Origin: Epiperipatus broadwayi | Lineage: Eukaryota > Onychophora > Udeonychophora > Euonychophora > Peripatidae | DNA: 64,000 nt | Assembly (NCBI GenBank): GCA_028023455.1 | Contig: JAQFVV010012969.1 | Span: 170,450-234,449, forward strand | Reading direction: 5' to 3' | Shown here: piece by piece, positions 13,926 to 25,050 of the stretch | Numbering within the stretch: the first letter of the stretch is position 1 | How the letters are laid out: the number at the start of each line of letters is the position of its first letter | Position numbers and translations under genes: made by a program | Notes under the pieces: model-generated | What the model was told of the DNA's origin: nothing | What the model saw: the letters and a program-made list of their open reading frames with translations, nothing else | Database searches by the model: none

Positions 13926-14780
13926 GTATAGATATTTAGTGAAAAGCAACTGCTATAAATAATATATTGCTTAAAAAAAATGCAAGAATGGGTCATTTAT
14001 TATAAATTTAAATCAAATTAAATCAGACATATTTAATGATTAAAAAAGATGAGAGGAAAAAAAACTGGACTATAAAAGATTAGGGAAGCATGTTACAATA
14101 TTTAAGATACCTCTTACTGTAACCCTAATTTTAACGTATTCTGATGGAAGTATTCTGCTTATCTTTAAACAAATCTTCCTCCTATTCAAAATTCATTGAC
14201 TAAGAAGCAAGAGGTCAAATTACTAAATCAAATTAAACTCACTATTTAATAAACAAAATTAACAAACGACAAAGCAGCGGGGAAGTTGATTTTACAAATA
14301 ATTTGCATCTTAAATTTATACAGAATGTAAAATTGACTGTAACTATAGCAACCCAGAAAGCCAATCTATCACCTAATGGTATTAAAATTAATTGCACACT
14401 TCTGAATACAAAACAGTGTGTTTAATCATCATGATAAGTCAGCGCAAATTAAAGTTATTGAAAATTATAGAATAGATACATCTCTAATAATTAAAAATTT
14501 TTAATTTAGTATTCTTAATGATGATTAATATAAACGGAAAATCTAACATGAATAAAGCAATAAAATATATTTAACATAAAAATTATTGAAAATGCTATTA
14601 AAATTACATATTCAAGTTTGTTCTCCCCATTGAATTGAAACGTAGTATGTAGTGATCCTGAAAAAAAAAATAACTCTTTAAACACATAAATTAGTTAACT
14701 GCTTCATGAATAAATATTTACTTGTTTTATAAAATATATATATAAATACTGTACCACATTTCAATGACAGAAATAAATCT

Positions 14781-15240
14781 ACATTATCATCATTTCAACT
14801 ATTATCGATCCACTGCAAGATGAAGATCTCTTCAAGTTCAATCCATCTTCTCCGATCTTCAGCCTCTCCATATCACTCCAGCATACTTCATTTTATCCAT
14901 CCATCTCACATGTGGTCTCTTTCTAGGTCTTTTACAATCTCTTGAAATTCAATTTAAGATTTCAATTGTCCATCTATTACTATCTCTTCTAGCAATACAT
15001 CCAGCCCAACTCCACTTCAATCTCTTAATTCTTTCAATGATGTCAGTAGCACCTGTTTGTTCTCTCACCCATGCATTTCATTTTTGACCTCTTCTTGTTA
15101 CTCCTAACATATATCTCTCCATACTTTGTTGAGTGGTCTGAAGTCTCTATAATGCTCTTTTGTTAAATGTCCATGTATCAGATCCATAAGTATATACATT
15201 TTTGCTAATGTGTGCAGTAATAATTTGATCAAAATACCTC
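14781..15240 (-). mobile_element. RTE-type LINE, 5'-truncated 3' end
   Basis: On the minus strand this encodes degenerate RTE C-terminal sequence, including WTFNKRALQRLQT, an IKRLKWSWAG segment and RKRPHVRWMDK, with stops and frameshifts, then the non-coding tail ending in ATGATG-like repeats at about 14786. It is the longest minus-strand copy of this family's 3' end in the window and the best reference for the twin-primed copy at 11.7 kb. Confidence 0.8.
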
Positions 15241-15668
15241 AAATAAAGGGAATCCTGCTAACAGGATTAATAAGTAATTATCAAAATTTATTCTAAAACT
15301 AACAGAACATTAGATTACTAGAACTTAATAAATTCAATCGTAGAACTCGAGTAGAAGAACTAGAGTTTGCCAAAAGATTTTTCTTTGAAAAATTTGGAAC
15401 ATGTTGCTTCGTTTTAATTCCCCAAGAAATAAAAAATTAGCATTACGGAATCGTAATAAACAATATTGATATATATAATGTTTACTAAGATATTTTTGAA
15501 AGTTCTTCAGATAGGTGAAAGCTGTGATGAAAAATTAAAAAGGGCAATTGGTTGGGATTATTGTATTTAATCTGTGTCTTTGATACACAAATATCATATA
15601 ACTTCCTGAATAACTCATCCTATGATTAATGGAAGATAAACTTTTCTCAGGGTCAAAGTGGATTAAGC

Positions 15669-16005
15669 ACTTTATTAAATATCTATAACACTATTTACAT
15701 CATAGATACATTATTCACTTACAAATTTGCTTGTTTTGATAGTATTCTTATCATTTAAAAAGATTTGTTGCAAAAGCCATCTGAAAAGAATACTCACTAA
15801 TCTTTAAGCCAACCAACATTACTATAACTTTATTAAATATCTAAAACACTATTTACATCATAGATATATTATTCACTTACAAATTTGCTTGTTTTTTTTT
15901 TAAATCGTTGATAGTTTTCTTATCATTTAAAAAAATTTGTTGCATAGGCCATCTGAAAAGAATACTCACTAACATTTATGCCAACCAACATTACTATCTA
16001 ATTTT
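15669..16005. repeat. Two-copy tandem duplication, 158-bp period
   Basis: A block beginning actttattaaatatct and ending gccaaccaacattactat occurs at 15669 and 15827. The second copy has expanded a T-run near 15893. Non-coding. Confidence 0.85.
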
Positions 16006-16131
16006 CACTACAAACAATTTTTAAATTATACTTTCTTTTATTTAATTAATATGGTTGGATTTATTTTATTTTTTTTAATATTTACATATTCTCAATTAAA
16101 CATAGTAAGTAATGTATATATGTATAAGTAT

Positions 16132-16535
16132 TGTTTTTTATGTAAGCAGTATTAGTAGATTAAAAAGTAGAAAAAATAAAGTAATCTGACTAAAAAGCAG
16201 AAGAAAAAAAATGGAATCTTGGTTAGTTTGTCATTCTTGGAAAATATCAGTGATCTTAAGACTGTAGACCTGTTGTAAACAATTGCAAATTTCTGGAATA
16301 TTGTCATTTCAAAAAAGCATTTGAGGTTCAAACAAATCTTAAAAATCAATAAGGCCTCAAATGCTTTTATGAAATGACAATATTCCTGTAATTTCCAATT
16401 GTTTTATAACAAGTTTAGATTCTTAAGATCTCGATATTTTGCAAGAATAGTAAATTAACAGAGATTCACTTTTTAGCTGGATTACTTTGTTACTTTTCTA
16501 CTTTTTAATTGGTTAGTACTATTTACATAAAAACA
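16132..16535. repeat. About 400-bp hairpin element
   Basis: The left arm (from 16132, with attaaaaagtagaaaa) is the reverse complement of the right arm ending at 16535 (with cttttctactttttaat). Pairing continues inward to gcatttgagg/cctcaaatgc around the centre near 16345. This is a foldback MITE-like element. The two 65-67 codon minus-strand frames inside are by-products. Confidence 0.75.
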
Positions 16536-16886
16536 TTATTTAAAAATATAAAAAATTCAGCTGGAGCAAATTTCAAAAATGTAGAATACAGACAGAAACA
16601 TGCACAGACATGGCAAGTTAATAAAAGAAAACAGTATCTAAATATAATGGAGTCATATTGAACTGCAATCAAATTAAATAAAACCTCTAAACTAATGAGA
16701 CTATCTGCTGAAAGAAATTTTTTCAAAAAATTAAATACACACGCAAAATTATTTAATTTAATATATACAACTTTCCTTTAAAAAAATATAAGTAGAAAGT
16801 TTATTGCAGTAAATGGAATTTTGAGTCCATAAAAATGCTAAAAAAATAATCTATTTACAAAAACCAACATTTTCTTCTTACAAATA

Positions 16887-17420
16887 CAAAGATGGTCAAA
16901 TTACAGCCCATGGCCACATGTGGCCAGAGATGACAGTTTGAGTGGCCTGCAACATGTGAGCACAAGTGTAAATTTTAACCACAAACATGTTACATAACTT
17001 TTTCCAACTAGTTTTTGAATTATTTGTAAACCAAGAGTTGGGTTGCACCAAACTAGAAATTCCCATAAGCGCATATTGCCAACCTCACATCTACGTTAGC
17101 CCAACAAAGATTGTGATGCTAAAATTTTATTGCAAAATTTTGTTTCCATCTCAAGTTATGGGAATAAAATTCGGTCACATATAATCATACACGCATAACA
17201 TAATGTCAGACATCATTCTAAAATTGCCTGAAATGATTTTAAAAAACTATTATAAAAATTTATTGAAAATAGAAGTTGTTTTCTGGCATAATAGCAATAC
17301 TTTCCCTTACTATGAATATCACATGTACTGGGCATGAAAAATATCTTTTTACATGTGATTTGCTAGAGACCCTTACAGATATCTGTGCAGCCTATAGTCA
17401 AAAAAGTTTGCCCAATCCTA
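16887..17420. mobile_element. Aged hAT-like non-autonomous element
   Basis: The left end has gatggtcaaattacagccca then ccacatgtggcc. The right end, reverse complemented, is taggattgggcaaacttttt. These match the general hAT TIR style (CAGGGATGGGCAAACTACAGCC) in diverged form. No convincing 8-bp target duplication remains (tacaaata against ttctataa), so the limits are approximate. Confidence 0.5.
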
Positions 17421-17559
17421 TTCTATAATGGAAAATTTTAAAAACTCATTGACGGTTTCTGCTGAAAGTACATCAGTACAAAATCAAGGTATTTATTCTA
17501 ACAATTTTGCTCAAATTATTGTAAAAATCAAGTATTACAGATAACTATATATCAATGAA

Positions 17560-18358
17560 TTTGTAGGTTATGAAAAAACATTTGATTCTAAAGACATTTC
17601 TGAGATGCTTAAAGTCTTGGAATATAATGTGGACTCAAAAATATTGTCAACTTCTGACAAAGGTTCATTGAGATATAACGATCAGATTACATGATGATTT
17701 TATCTCACCAACCTTTTTTACAGCATTTTTTTACAGGATGTAATTTATGGACTAAAATATGAATCCTAAATAAAATTAAACAAGATAAGTGAAACCATCT
17801 AGATATTGCAGCTGATGTGAATGCTTTAGAACCTCAGGAAATATGACAAGAGCTATCATCGACAAGAAAAAAAGAACAGGACTAAAAATAAATGCTAAAA
17901 ACAAAATAATTAGCTTTCAAAAAATAAAAATAATGAATCAGCAAGTATAAATTCTTTGATCGGATTCTTAGATAAATCTGTTTTATAAATGCTTATTAAT
18001 AGATAACTAAGACTTGGATATGTAAGAGAAACACCTCCTCCCCAGAAACTCCAGATCTCATAGCAAAGTAAGGAGAGATGAATATTGGGATCAACAAAGA
18101 TGCATAGAAAATGAAATAATGATATATGGGTGAAAATACAAAAAAGCTGTCAGTGATATCACTGTAACTGAAGTCTAAAACTAGATCCCATAATATTATA
18201 AGAAATCTAGAAACAGGCCACATGTGAGATGAATGATTAAAAAAAGTTGGCTAGAATATTTGGAAAAAAAAAGTTACGAATTACCAGAAATGGATTAAAC
18301 TCGAAGAAGCATTCATCATGCAGAAAGTTGATAATAATCAAAGATTAAGAAATTTTGC
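17560..18358 (+). mobile_element. Decayed RTE-type LINE fragment
   Basis: The sequence at about 17569 encodes FVGYEKTFDSKDISEMLKVL, matching the RTE reverse-transcriptase motif FVDYEKAFDSV. Further degenerate RT sequence follows (SIFLQDVIYGLKYES at about 17720). The family's 3' end, including ccacatgtgagatgaatgat, lies at 18217-18355. Many stops and deletions separate the two parts. No TSD was identified. Confidence 0.7.
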
Positions 18359-18987
18359 TAAAAGGTGAATTTAAAATATTTCAATAAAGCTAGACAAAAG
18401 TTTATTGTTATGAGATGACGAAATCGATGCATTGGGGAAAAAATGCTTTTCTATTAAATAGCATAAGAAAAGATCATAAATATTCAAAAAAGTCCACATT
18501 TCATATTGAGCATATTTCATCTTCAGTGAAATATTACCAAATAAAAGTTATTTCATAGTCAATCATAATATATATACTCACGGCAAAAAAAAAAATAATG
18601 AAAAGGAAAAATCGATTTCTTCATTTAAAGTTTATTCCTATCTAGTACAATAAAATAAAATAATAACCTGATTATTTACTTTACTTTTACATTTTGTACT
18701 GAAATAAATATTCACTTCTTTAATATATAGCTGACAAATAAACTTAATAATCAAATCTTGAAAGAAATCTATAAAATATATTCACTGAAACGAATATATT
18801 TTACTGATAAATTTTATTGGTCATTCATTAGACTAGAGATTATCCAATTAATGCATAATATTTCTGTAGGGAAACTTTCACTACACCACTCTCACCCAAG
18901 GTAGGAATTGGTTTCTACCCACGTTTAACACCATGTGGAGGGGTGTAATCATGAACATACGACTAAAGACATTGTGAAAAATATGTA

Positions 18988-19044
18988 TGATCTTCAAGAT
19001 GTACATTTTGTGCTGAATCAACACCCATCAGTTGGCCCATATCA
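18988..19044 (-). ncRNA. Hammerhead ribozyme relic (family 1)
   Basis: Minus-strand reading: TGATAT GGG CCAA, core CTGATGG, stem II GTGTTG/CAGCAC with ATT loop, AAAA for GAAA, helix III plus cleavage site TGTACATC (NUH = AUC), then TTGA AGATCA. Helix III pairs A-U, U-A, G-C around a 2-nt loop. A9 to G and G12 to A changes predict inactivity. Confidence 0.7.
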
Positions 19045-19278
19045 CATTCTCTTACAAATATCTTTACTATTGTTCAGTATATATATAGATAACCAATTAC
19101 TACAGTTTAATTAATGTGTTACATTCACTGCCCCACTTGATGGGAAGTATATTAATAATTTTTGTTAGTCATTCATTAGATTAGAGATTAACCACTCAAT
19201 GAATAATATTTCTGCAGTGTAATTTTCACTACACCATTCTCACACAAGATAGGAGCTGGTTTCCATCCATTTTTAACA

Positions 19279-19769
19279 TATATAGAAGTAAACAGAACAT
19301 TGGATGCGAGTTAATTTATGATAATAGTAAGGAAAGTAGTTTATTTTAAGGCTCCAACGGGATCTTTAGCAACAAAAGAATATACATGTAAATGGGAAAC
19401 TATGGGTGATTTAGAGTGCAAATTGTGTAAGGAAGGTATAGAAAATATTAGGCATCTGTTGATTGAATGTAAATGCTCGAAAGCAGAAAGGGTACAGATA
19501 ATGAAGTTATGGGAGAATAGATATGAACAAAGATATTATACAGAAAGTGAGTTATTGGTTTTTATGCTGGGTTTGTGGAAAGATAAGGGGGATTTAGATA
19601 TAAAGGCCATAGATTTGACAAAGATTATGTTGTGGAAATGGGATGGGGCAGAATATGGGAAGACTTAGAGTGGGGAGTGGAAAATAAAGTGGCTAACAGG
19701 TTTATCTGGGCATAATTGCTGAGATATTCTTGACTTCGTTTAAGGAGAAGCCAAAATACATCACATCAC
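19279..19769 (+). mobile_element. LINE 3' end inserted into a ribozyme repeat
   Basis: The open frame 19318-19668 contains CKLCKEGIENIRHLLIECKC (Cys-x2-Cys ... His-x4-Cys), the zinc-knuckle-like C-terminal motif of many non-LTR RT proteins, then MLWKWDGAEYG. The 3' UTR (tctgggcataattgctgaga) matches the LINE copies at 24.98 kb and 61.05 kb. Comparison with the uninterrupted unit at 18.92 kb places the junctions at a shared aaca (19275-19278 and 19770-19773). The copy is 5'-truncated and has lost its RT domain. Confidence 0.8.
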
Positions 19770-19826
19770 AACACCTTGTGGAAGGATATAATCATAAGAA
19801 TATAACCAAAGATGTAAAAGGTTTTA

Positions 19827-19882
19827 TGATCTTTAGATGCATATTTTGTGCTAAACCAGCACTCATTACCTGGCCTAGATCA
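19827..19882 (-). ncRNA. Hammerhead ribozyme relic (family 1)
   Basis: Minus-strand reading: TGATCT AGG CCAG, degraded core GTAATGA, stem II GTGCTG/TAGCAC with GTT loop, AAAA for GAAA, TATGCATC (NUH = AUC), and a helix I 3' strand ending AAGATCA. Shares the G12-to-A change with the copies at 18988 and 43387. Confidence 0.55.
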
Positions 19883-19978
19883 CAATCTCTTAGACATATC
19901 ACAAGGTGTTCATAGCAGATAGAAATTAGTCCATATCTTGTGTGAGAATGGTGAAGTTACACTACAGAAATATTATTT

Positions 19979-20645
19979 ATTTTAAAGATTTTTTTTTTTC
20001 TAATTTCTACAAATCTATATTAAGTTTTCTAATACTTGGTAGACTTTTTTTAAATTCTTATTTAAAATACATTTTATACTATATTAATTACATTTTCTTT
20101 TGTTATACATATATACCACAAATCACTTCATCATTTTTTGATATATTTATTTGCACATTATAAATTTTTATTAGTATATGATCAAATGCTATACAATTTC
20201 ATAACACAAAAAGGTCATGCTACATCATACTTGATAAAAGATTTGTTGTTCCCGTTATTTTGTTTAGATTACATATATTGTGTTCACTAATATTTAAACA
20301 TTATAAAATACATTTTAGTTGCACATAAATTTTAAAATGCATTAAATATAGAAATTATTTATTGATGACCTTAAATAAATAAAAATATGTCCTTGATAAA
20401 ATAATTTTAACCAGCATATTTTCTTTTGAAAACATTAATCCACTTCAAACAAACAAATTATTGTCTTTTCTTTAGGGAGTTGGGGGGGGGGGGGATTAAC
20501 AATATTTAGACAAATGATTATTCTAAATTAAGTTTTCATCAGTAATTCCATTATTTCTTTTTGAACATGAGAAATTATTCAAAGATAAATCTACCCAGAT
20601 AATATTTCTAGCAAATGAAGAAAGTATTCTCTTAACAACTGAACT
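19979..20645. other. AT-rich DNA with a 13-G tract
   Basis: No gene. The run of 13 G at 20482-20494 stands out in this AT-rich context. The 73-codon frame 19942-20163 is low-complexity and hydrophobic only because of T-rich codons. Confidence 0.6.
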
Positions 20646-20649
20646 AAAT

Positions 20650-20862
20650 ATATATATACATGATTTGGGCCAACTGATGAGTGCTGTTTCAGCACGAAAT
20701 ATGGAACTTGGGGATCCTACATTTTTTAAATGTCTTTGATCAGATGTTTACAATTACACCTGTCTGCAAGGTATTAAAAGTGGATTGAAATTGGTTCCTA
20801 CCTTTATGGGAGTGGATTAATGAAATTTACACAACAGAAATATCATAATCTCAGTCAGTGGT
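20650..20862 (+). mobile_element. Ribozyme-repeat family 1, single unit on plus strand
   Basis: This is a partial unit of the family seen at 12.1, 18.8 and 43.2 kb, here with the ribozyme sense on the plus strand. After the hammerhead core come diverged equivalents of the unit body (tgtctttgatcag, ggttcctacctttatgggagtgg) and the end motif acacaacagaaatatcata. Boundaries are approximate. Confidence 0.65.
20661..20716 (+). ncRNA. Hammerhead ribozyme, best-preserved core (family 1)
   Basis: Core CTGATGA at 20674-20680 is followed by a perfect 6-bp stem II (GTGCTG 20681-20686, TTT loop, CAGCAC 20690-20695) and GAAA at 20696-20699. CCAA (20670-20673) pairs with TTGG (20708-20711) as inner helix I, and GAT (20662-20664) can pair with ATC (20714-20716). 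The only clear defect is the helix III/cleavage region, TATGGAAC, where the NUH uridine has been lost. A type I hammerhead with minimal helix III is the best fit. Cleavage is unlikely in this copy. Confidence 0.75.
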
Positions 20863-21255
20863 ATAGCTATTGTGAAGCTAAGCAAGACAGAATAACATTT
20901 GAGCCATAAGATCCTCTTATTAAATGTGGATACAAAAAAGTAGTAAAATATATGTTACATATTAAAGAGTCTTTTTTTTAATTCTGCATAGTGGTCCAAC
21001 AGTTCTGGTTTCTATCTATATACAATATTTATACATTTACTAATCTATTTTAAAAGATTATAATCCCATGACTATAGAAAAACATGTTTAATTCAAAAAG
21101 ACAGGGATACCAAAAACTTCTTTGAATTCAAAATCAAAGGACCCTTTAAAAATTTAAATTACACAACTTTAAAAAAAAAAAAAGTAAAACAGGGAATACT
21201 AATTCCAAAAACATGGAAATAATTAATGTTTAATAAATAGCAGCATAACCTAAAT

Positions 21256-21729
21256 CAGAGGTGGGCAATTGTTTTGGCTTGGGGGGCCGCAAAGATTGAC
21301 GGAAGGCCGCATCAGGAACCACTTTGTGGAAGCGAACGTTAGCGGAGGGCCGCACCTTTTTTTCATAACACAATAAACACACTACTTTATTCCCTGTATT
21401 ACCAAAGAAATATTTGTTTGTTCATTCTTCATTAAACACATGACATTCATTACTGATTTTACATTTTTTCGGAGGGTTCATGGTTTCACTAAAGTTGGAA
21501 ATGTATATATTTGCTAATGCAAAGACAAAATTGAAATTAACCAGATCAATTGGAAAAGCACTGCACATTGTAGCTACACTGCACATGTGTATTGATGTGG
21601 CCATCCTAGTGGAAAATACGAGACGAATCTTCGGTTGCGCACAGGAAGGAAATCTCAGTTCAAGGCAGATTTTTATGATTGTCTTGGCGGGCCGCATGTA
21701 GCCCTTGGGCCACTATTTTCCCACCCCTG
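21256..21729. mobile_element. Non-autonomous hAT element, 474 bp, perfect TSD
   Basis: Imperfect TIRs: CAGAGGTGGGCAATTGTTTT on the left, and the complement of GGGCCACTATTTTCCCACCCCTG on the right. The exact 8-bp duplication acctaaat flanks it (21248-21255 and 21730-21737). Both ends hold GGGCCGC motifs, giving islands of high G+C. The open frames on both strands inside (73-91 codons) have no transposase motif. Confidence 0.9.
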
Positions 21730-22379
21730 ACCTAAATGTATTTTCAGAGCTGAGCAAACTTGTAATATTAAATACTTATTATCTCTGTAATTTTAGAATT
21801 AGTATTCCTTGCATTTATAGATATTTTTCTGGCAGAGTATTTTTTCCCTTTATAACATTTAAAAACAATAGCCCAACAATAATATATATATACTGAATTT
21901 ATTTATGATGCATATTCAGGATTAAATGTTTTTCATGATTATGTTTAAAACATATATATATATAAATCTATGATTGTATCAATATAGTTCCAACTGGACT
22001 TGTTAGTGATTGTACTGCATTGAACAAATATCACGTGTAACAACTAACAGACTCTTAAACTTTCCCCATCGCTACTTTTTTAGTGTCCAATATGCATGAG
22101 AAATAAATAAGAAAACAAATACAAAGTAGTGTATTATCAGTGTATTTTTAAAAATTTAGTTTAATTTGAAATTTGAAGTGCTGACTTTGGAGTTAAAGAA
22201 GTTATTGGGTAAACAAAAAAAAGGGGGAATCAAAATCAATTTTTACTGACACAGTTAGTGTAAAAAGATAAATGATGGTATAAAAGACTACTACCAATTG
22301 GAACCTACATTAACTAAAGTGACTAAATATCCACCTACATATATATTGTACCACTACAAATCGACACTGTCTACAAAAT

Positions 22380-25050
22380 TTCTAAGATTATCAAATTATG
22401 ATGAACGATACAACTGCACCACTAGCATATAGCCTGACAATGAATGATAATAAGTTAGAAAAATATAAAATAAAAGTTGAAGAAACCACAAAAGAGTTGG
22501 TTGGGTATGAATATAAGGATTGGTGTGGTGAAGTAGAAAAAGTGGCAAATAGGTTAGAGGTGAAAATATTCAGAAGAATAAAAATAACAGAAAAGTGAGT
22601 TAGTAAAAGTGTAAAAGAGAGAAAAAAAGCATGCAGAGAATATAAGTGTACTATTACTAACAAGGAAAGTGAAAAAGATGTTAATGTTAAATGGGAAAAA
22701 TATTTAGAAAATAAGAAGTTGGCCAAAATAAATGATTATATAGAGAGAAAGAAATTAAATACTAAATTGTTGGAGGATATAAATAAAAGTGGATGAAATG
22801 GGAGTAAAAAATTTTGAAAATACATTAAAATAACAAATACAGGGAGAGTAGCTCTAGAAAAGAATTAGAGACAATCTTAAATAAGTATGTAATAGATATT
22901 AAAAAAATGCTAGATGTGAAGGACAGAGTGATAACAAACATAAAAGCATATAGTAATGGAAATATTAGCTTTACAGAAAATGAACAGAATGAGGCAGGAA
23001 AGAAATTGAAAAGTGGAAAGGCAAGAGGTTTAGATGAATGGGCAGCAAAAACGGTACTGAAATTTAAGACATAGGGCAAAATAAAACCTATTATCATGAT
23101 TCAATAAGATAACACAGAAGAGATTTTCTGGATAGTTGAAGTAGTACAAGAGTAAGGCTACTATTTAAAGAAAATGGTAACAATCGTAGAAAATTAAGTA
23201 ATTATAGACCGATAGTGGTAACGCCAGTGTTATATAAAGTTTTCGCATACATGTGGCTGGACCGCAAAATAGATGGAATAATATAATGGGAGAAATGCAG
23301 GGTTTTTGATCGGCTAGGCATATAGGAGATAGTTTATTTGTAGTTACACAACTTATAGATATGAATAGAAATATAGGTAGACAGTTGTATTTGGTTTTTA
23401 GAGAAATAGAGAAGGCATATGATAGAGTAAATATAAATAGATTATGGGTAAGTTTAGAAAATTTGGGAATGGATGGAGCTTTGGTGGATCTTATTAAAAA
23501 ATTACACAAAAATAATTACTATACACATCAATTAGAGAGTAAAGAATCCGTTAAAGTTAAAAGTGGGACTAAGGCAAGGATGCTTTATGTCACCTATTTT
23601 GTTTTTGTTGTATTTGAGAGAAATAGAGAGAGCAGTAGAAAGAAAGGGAAGAGAGGTAAGGATACAATTAATAGGTGGCAAGGATGTATATGTATTATCA
23701 GGTCTTTTATTTGTGGATGATGTCTTTTTGTGACAGAAAAAAAGGAAGATATGAAAGTTATGCAGAGGAGATGTGCAAGGATGGGTAAAGAGATGGGGAT
23801 TAAATTAAATGAAGAAAAATCAAAAGTAATGATGATTAATACTGGGGAAAGAGATGATAAAAGAATTTTTATTGGTGAATATAAAGCTAAGTGTGGTGAA
23901 TAGGTATAACTATTTGGCAATCATCTTATGTAATCAGAGAAATTATTTGGATGAATGGAGGAAAAAATTGACAAATCAAGCAAAGAAAAGAAAGGGGCTG
24001 ATAAAGAAATTAACACTGTTTTCAAATAATAAATATGATGTAACTGGAATTGTTTGGAAGGGAGTGGCAATAGCAAGGTTAACATATGGTAATGATGTAT
24101 TATGTGTAAGTAAAGAGGTCTTAGATTACTTAGAAAAAGTACAAAGAGAAGTAGGAAAAAATGCATTAGATGCAGATGTGTGGATGGCAAAGGAGGCAAT
24201 TCAAGGAAAAATAGGATGGTCAAGTTTTTATATGACAGATGCAAAAACCAAAATGAAAATGTTCAGTAGATTGCAGTTTATGGATAATAAGAGAATAGCC
24301 AAAATAGTATTTAATTAGGTTTATGAGTATAATAAGAGAATACCCAAAATAGTATTTAATTAGGTTATGAGTAAAGGGAGGACAACAAGATGGATGACAA
24401 AGGTGATACAGTATGCAGAAAAGTTGGATAAAGAATTTATGCCAATATGCTTATACAAAAGGTGAGATGATTGTTTTAGAAGAATTGTTGAGTGTAATAA
24501 TTGCAAGAAATGGGATAGAAGAATAGATGCATTAATAAAGAATAGAGAGTTGGAGATATGGAGAGTAAAAAAGTTTAAATGTATATAATAGTAAATAAAA
24601 TATTGGGTGTGAGATAATTTGTGATAATAGCAAGGAAAATAGTTTACTGTTTAAGCTCGAATAGGATCTTTAGCAACAAGGGAATATACACATAAATGAA
24701 AAAATGGGGGGGGGGGATAATCTGCAAGTTGTGTAAGGAAGGCATCAGGAATGCATAGACAATATTAGGCTCCTGTTAATTGAATGAAGGGCACAAATAA
24801 TGAAGTTGTGGGAAAATAAATAAAAACTAAGGGATTATATAGAAATTGGGATCTTGGTTTTGATGCTGGGTTTGGAAAAAGGTAAGGGGATTTAGATATA
24901 AAGGCCATGGAGTTGTTAAAAATTATGTTGTGGAAATGGGATGGAGAAAACAAAGTGGGGAATGGAAAGAGAAGGTAAAGTGGCAATAGGTTTCTCTGTG
25001 AATGGCAGCTGAGTAATTCCTGTCTCCAATAAAGGACAGTGCACCTCATC
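22380..25050 (+). mobile_element. Decayed LINE lacking its 5' endonuclease region
   Basis: The order is linker sequence (22400-23050), reverse transcriptase (23160-23900), C-terminal region (23854-24600), zinc-knuckle-like region (24719-24785) and 3' UTR (to about 25050, ending in catcatcatt). Numerous stops and frameshifts break it. The 3' end matches two other truncated copies in the window (19.3-19.8 kb and 61.0-61.4 kb), defining one LINE family whose tail is rich in acatca or catcat. No apurinic endonuclease domain is visible upstream, so this copy is 5'-truncated. Clade not assigned. Confidence 0.85.
23165..24318 (+). pseudogene. Non-LTR reverse transcriptase, frameshifted
   Basis: The RT fold is recognisable in order: LSNYRPIVVTPVLYKVF at about 23190 (fingers), LYLVFREIEKAYDRVNINRL at about 23386 (motif A, where the first catalytic Asp is replaced in REIEKAYDRV), then in another frame GLRQGCFMSPILFLLYL at about 23569, FVDDVFL at about 23714 (the xxDD catalytic motif), and MGIKLNEEKSKVMMINTG (thumb approach). 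A stop follows FVDDVFL. The frame 23854-24318 continues as LINE C-terminal sequence (NYLAIILCNQRNYLDEWRKK onwards). In an intact element this enzyme performs target-primed reverse transcription. Here it cannot be translated as one protein. Confidence 0.85.

Larger units (their letters stand above)
18821..19978 (-). mobile_element. Ribozyme-repeat family 1, tandem pair split by a LINE insertion
   Basis: Two units in tandem: tcattcatta begins at 18821 and again at 19169 (348-bp period). Unit 1 carries a hammerhead relic at 18988-19044. Unit 2 is interrupted at 19279-19769 by a LINE 3' end and resumes with its own relic at 19827-19882. The element ends at about 19978 with an inverted end (gttacactacagaaatatt). 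Without the LINE it is about 667 bp. No coding sequence belongs to it. Confidence 0.7.

Noticed and set aside
16887-17420. 8-bp target duplication for the hAT-like relic
   Set aside because: The flanks tacaaata and ttctataa agree at only about half the positions, so no TSD is claimed.
21422-21701. Overlapping 91- and 73-codon frames on opposite strands
   Set aside because: Both lie within the 474-bp hAT MITE and encode nothing resembling a transposase.
22391-24244. Minus-strand frames of 90-114 codons
   Set aside because: They are antisense shadows of the LINE and are Leu/Ser/Phe-rich because the sense strand is A-rich.
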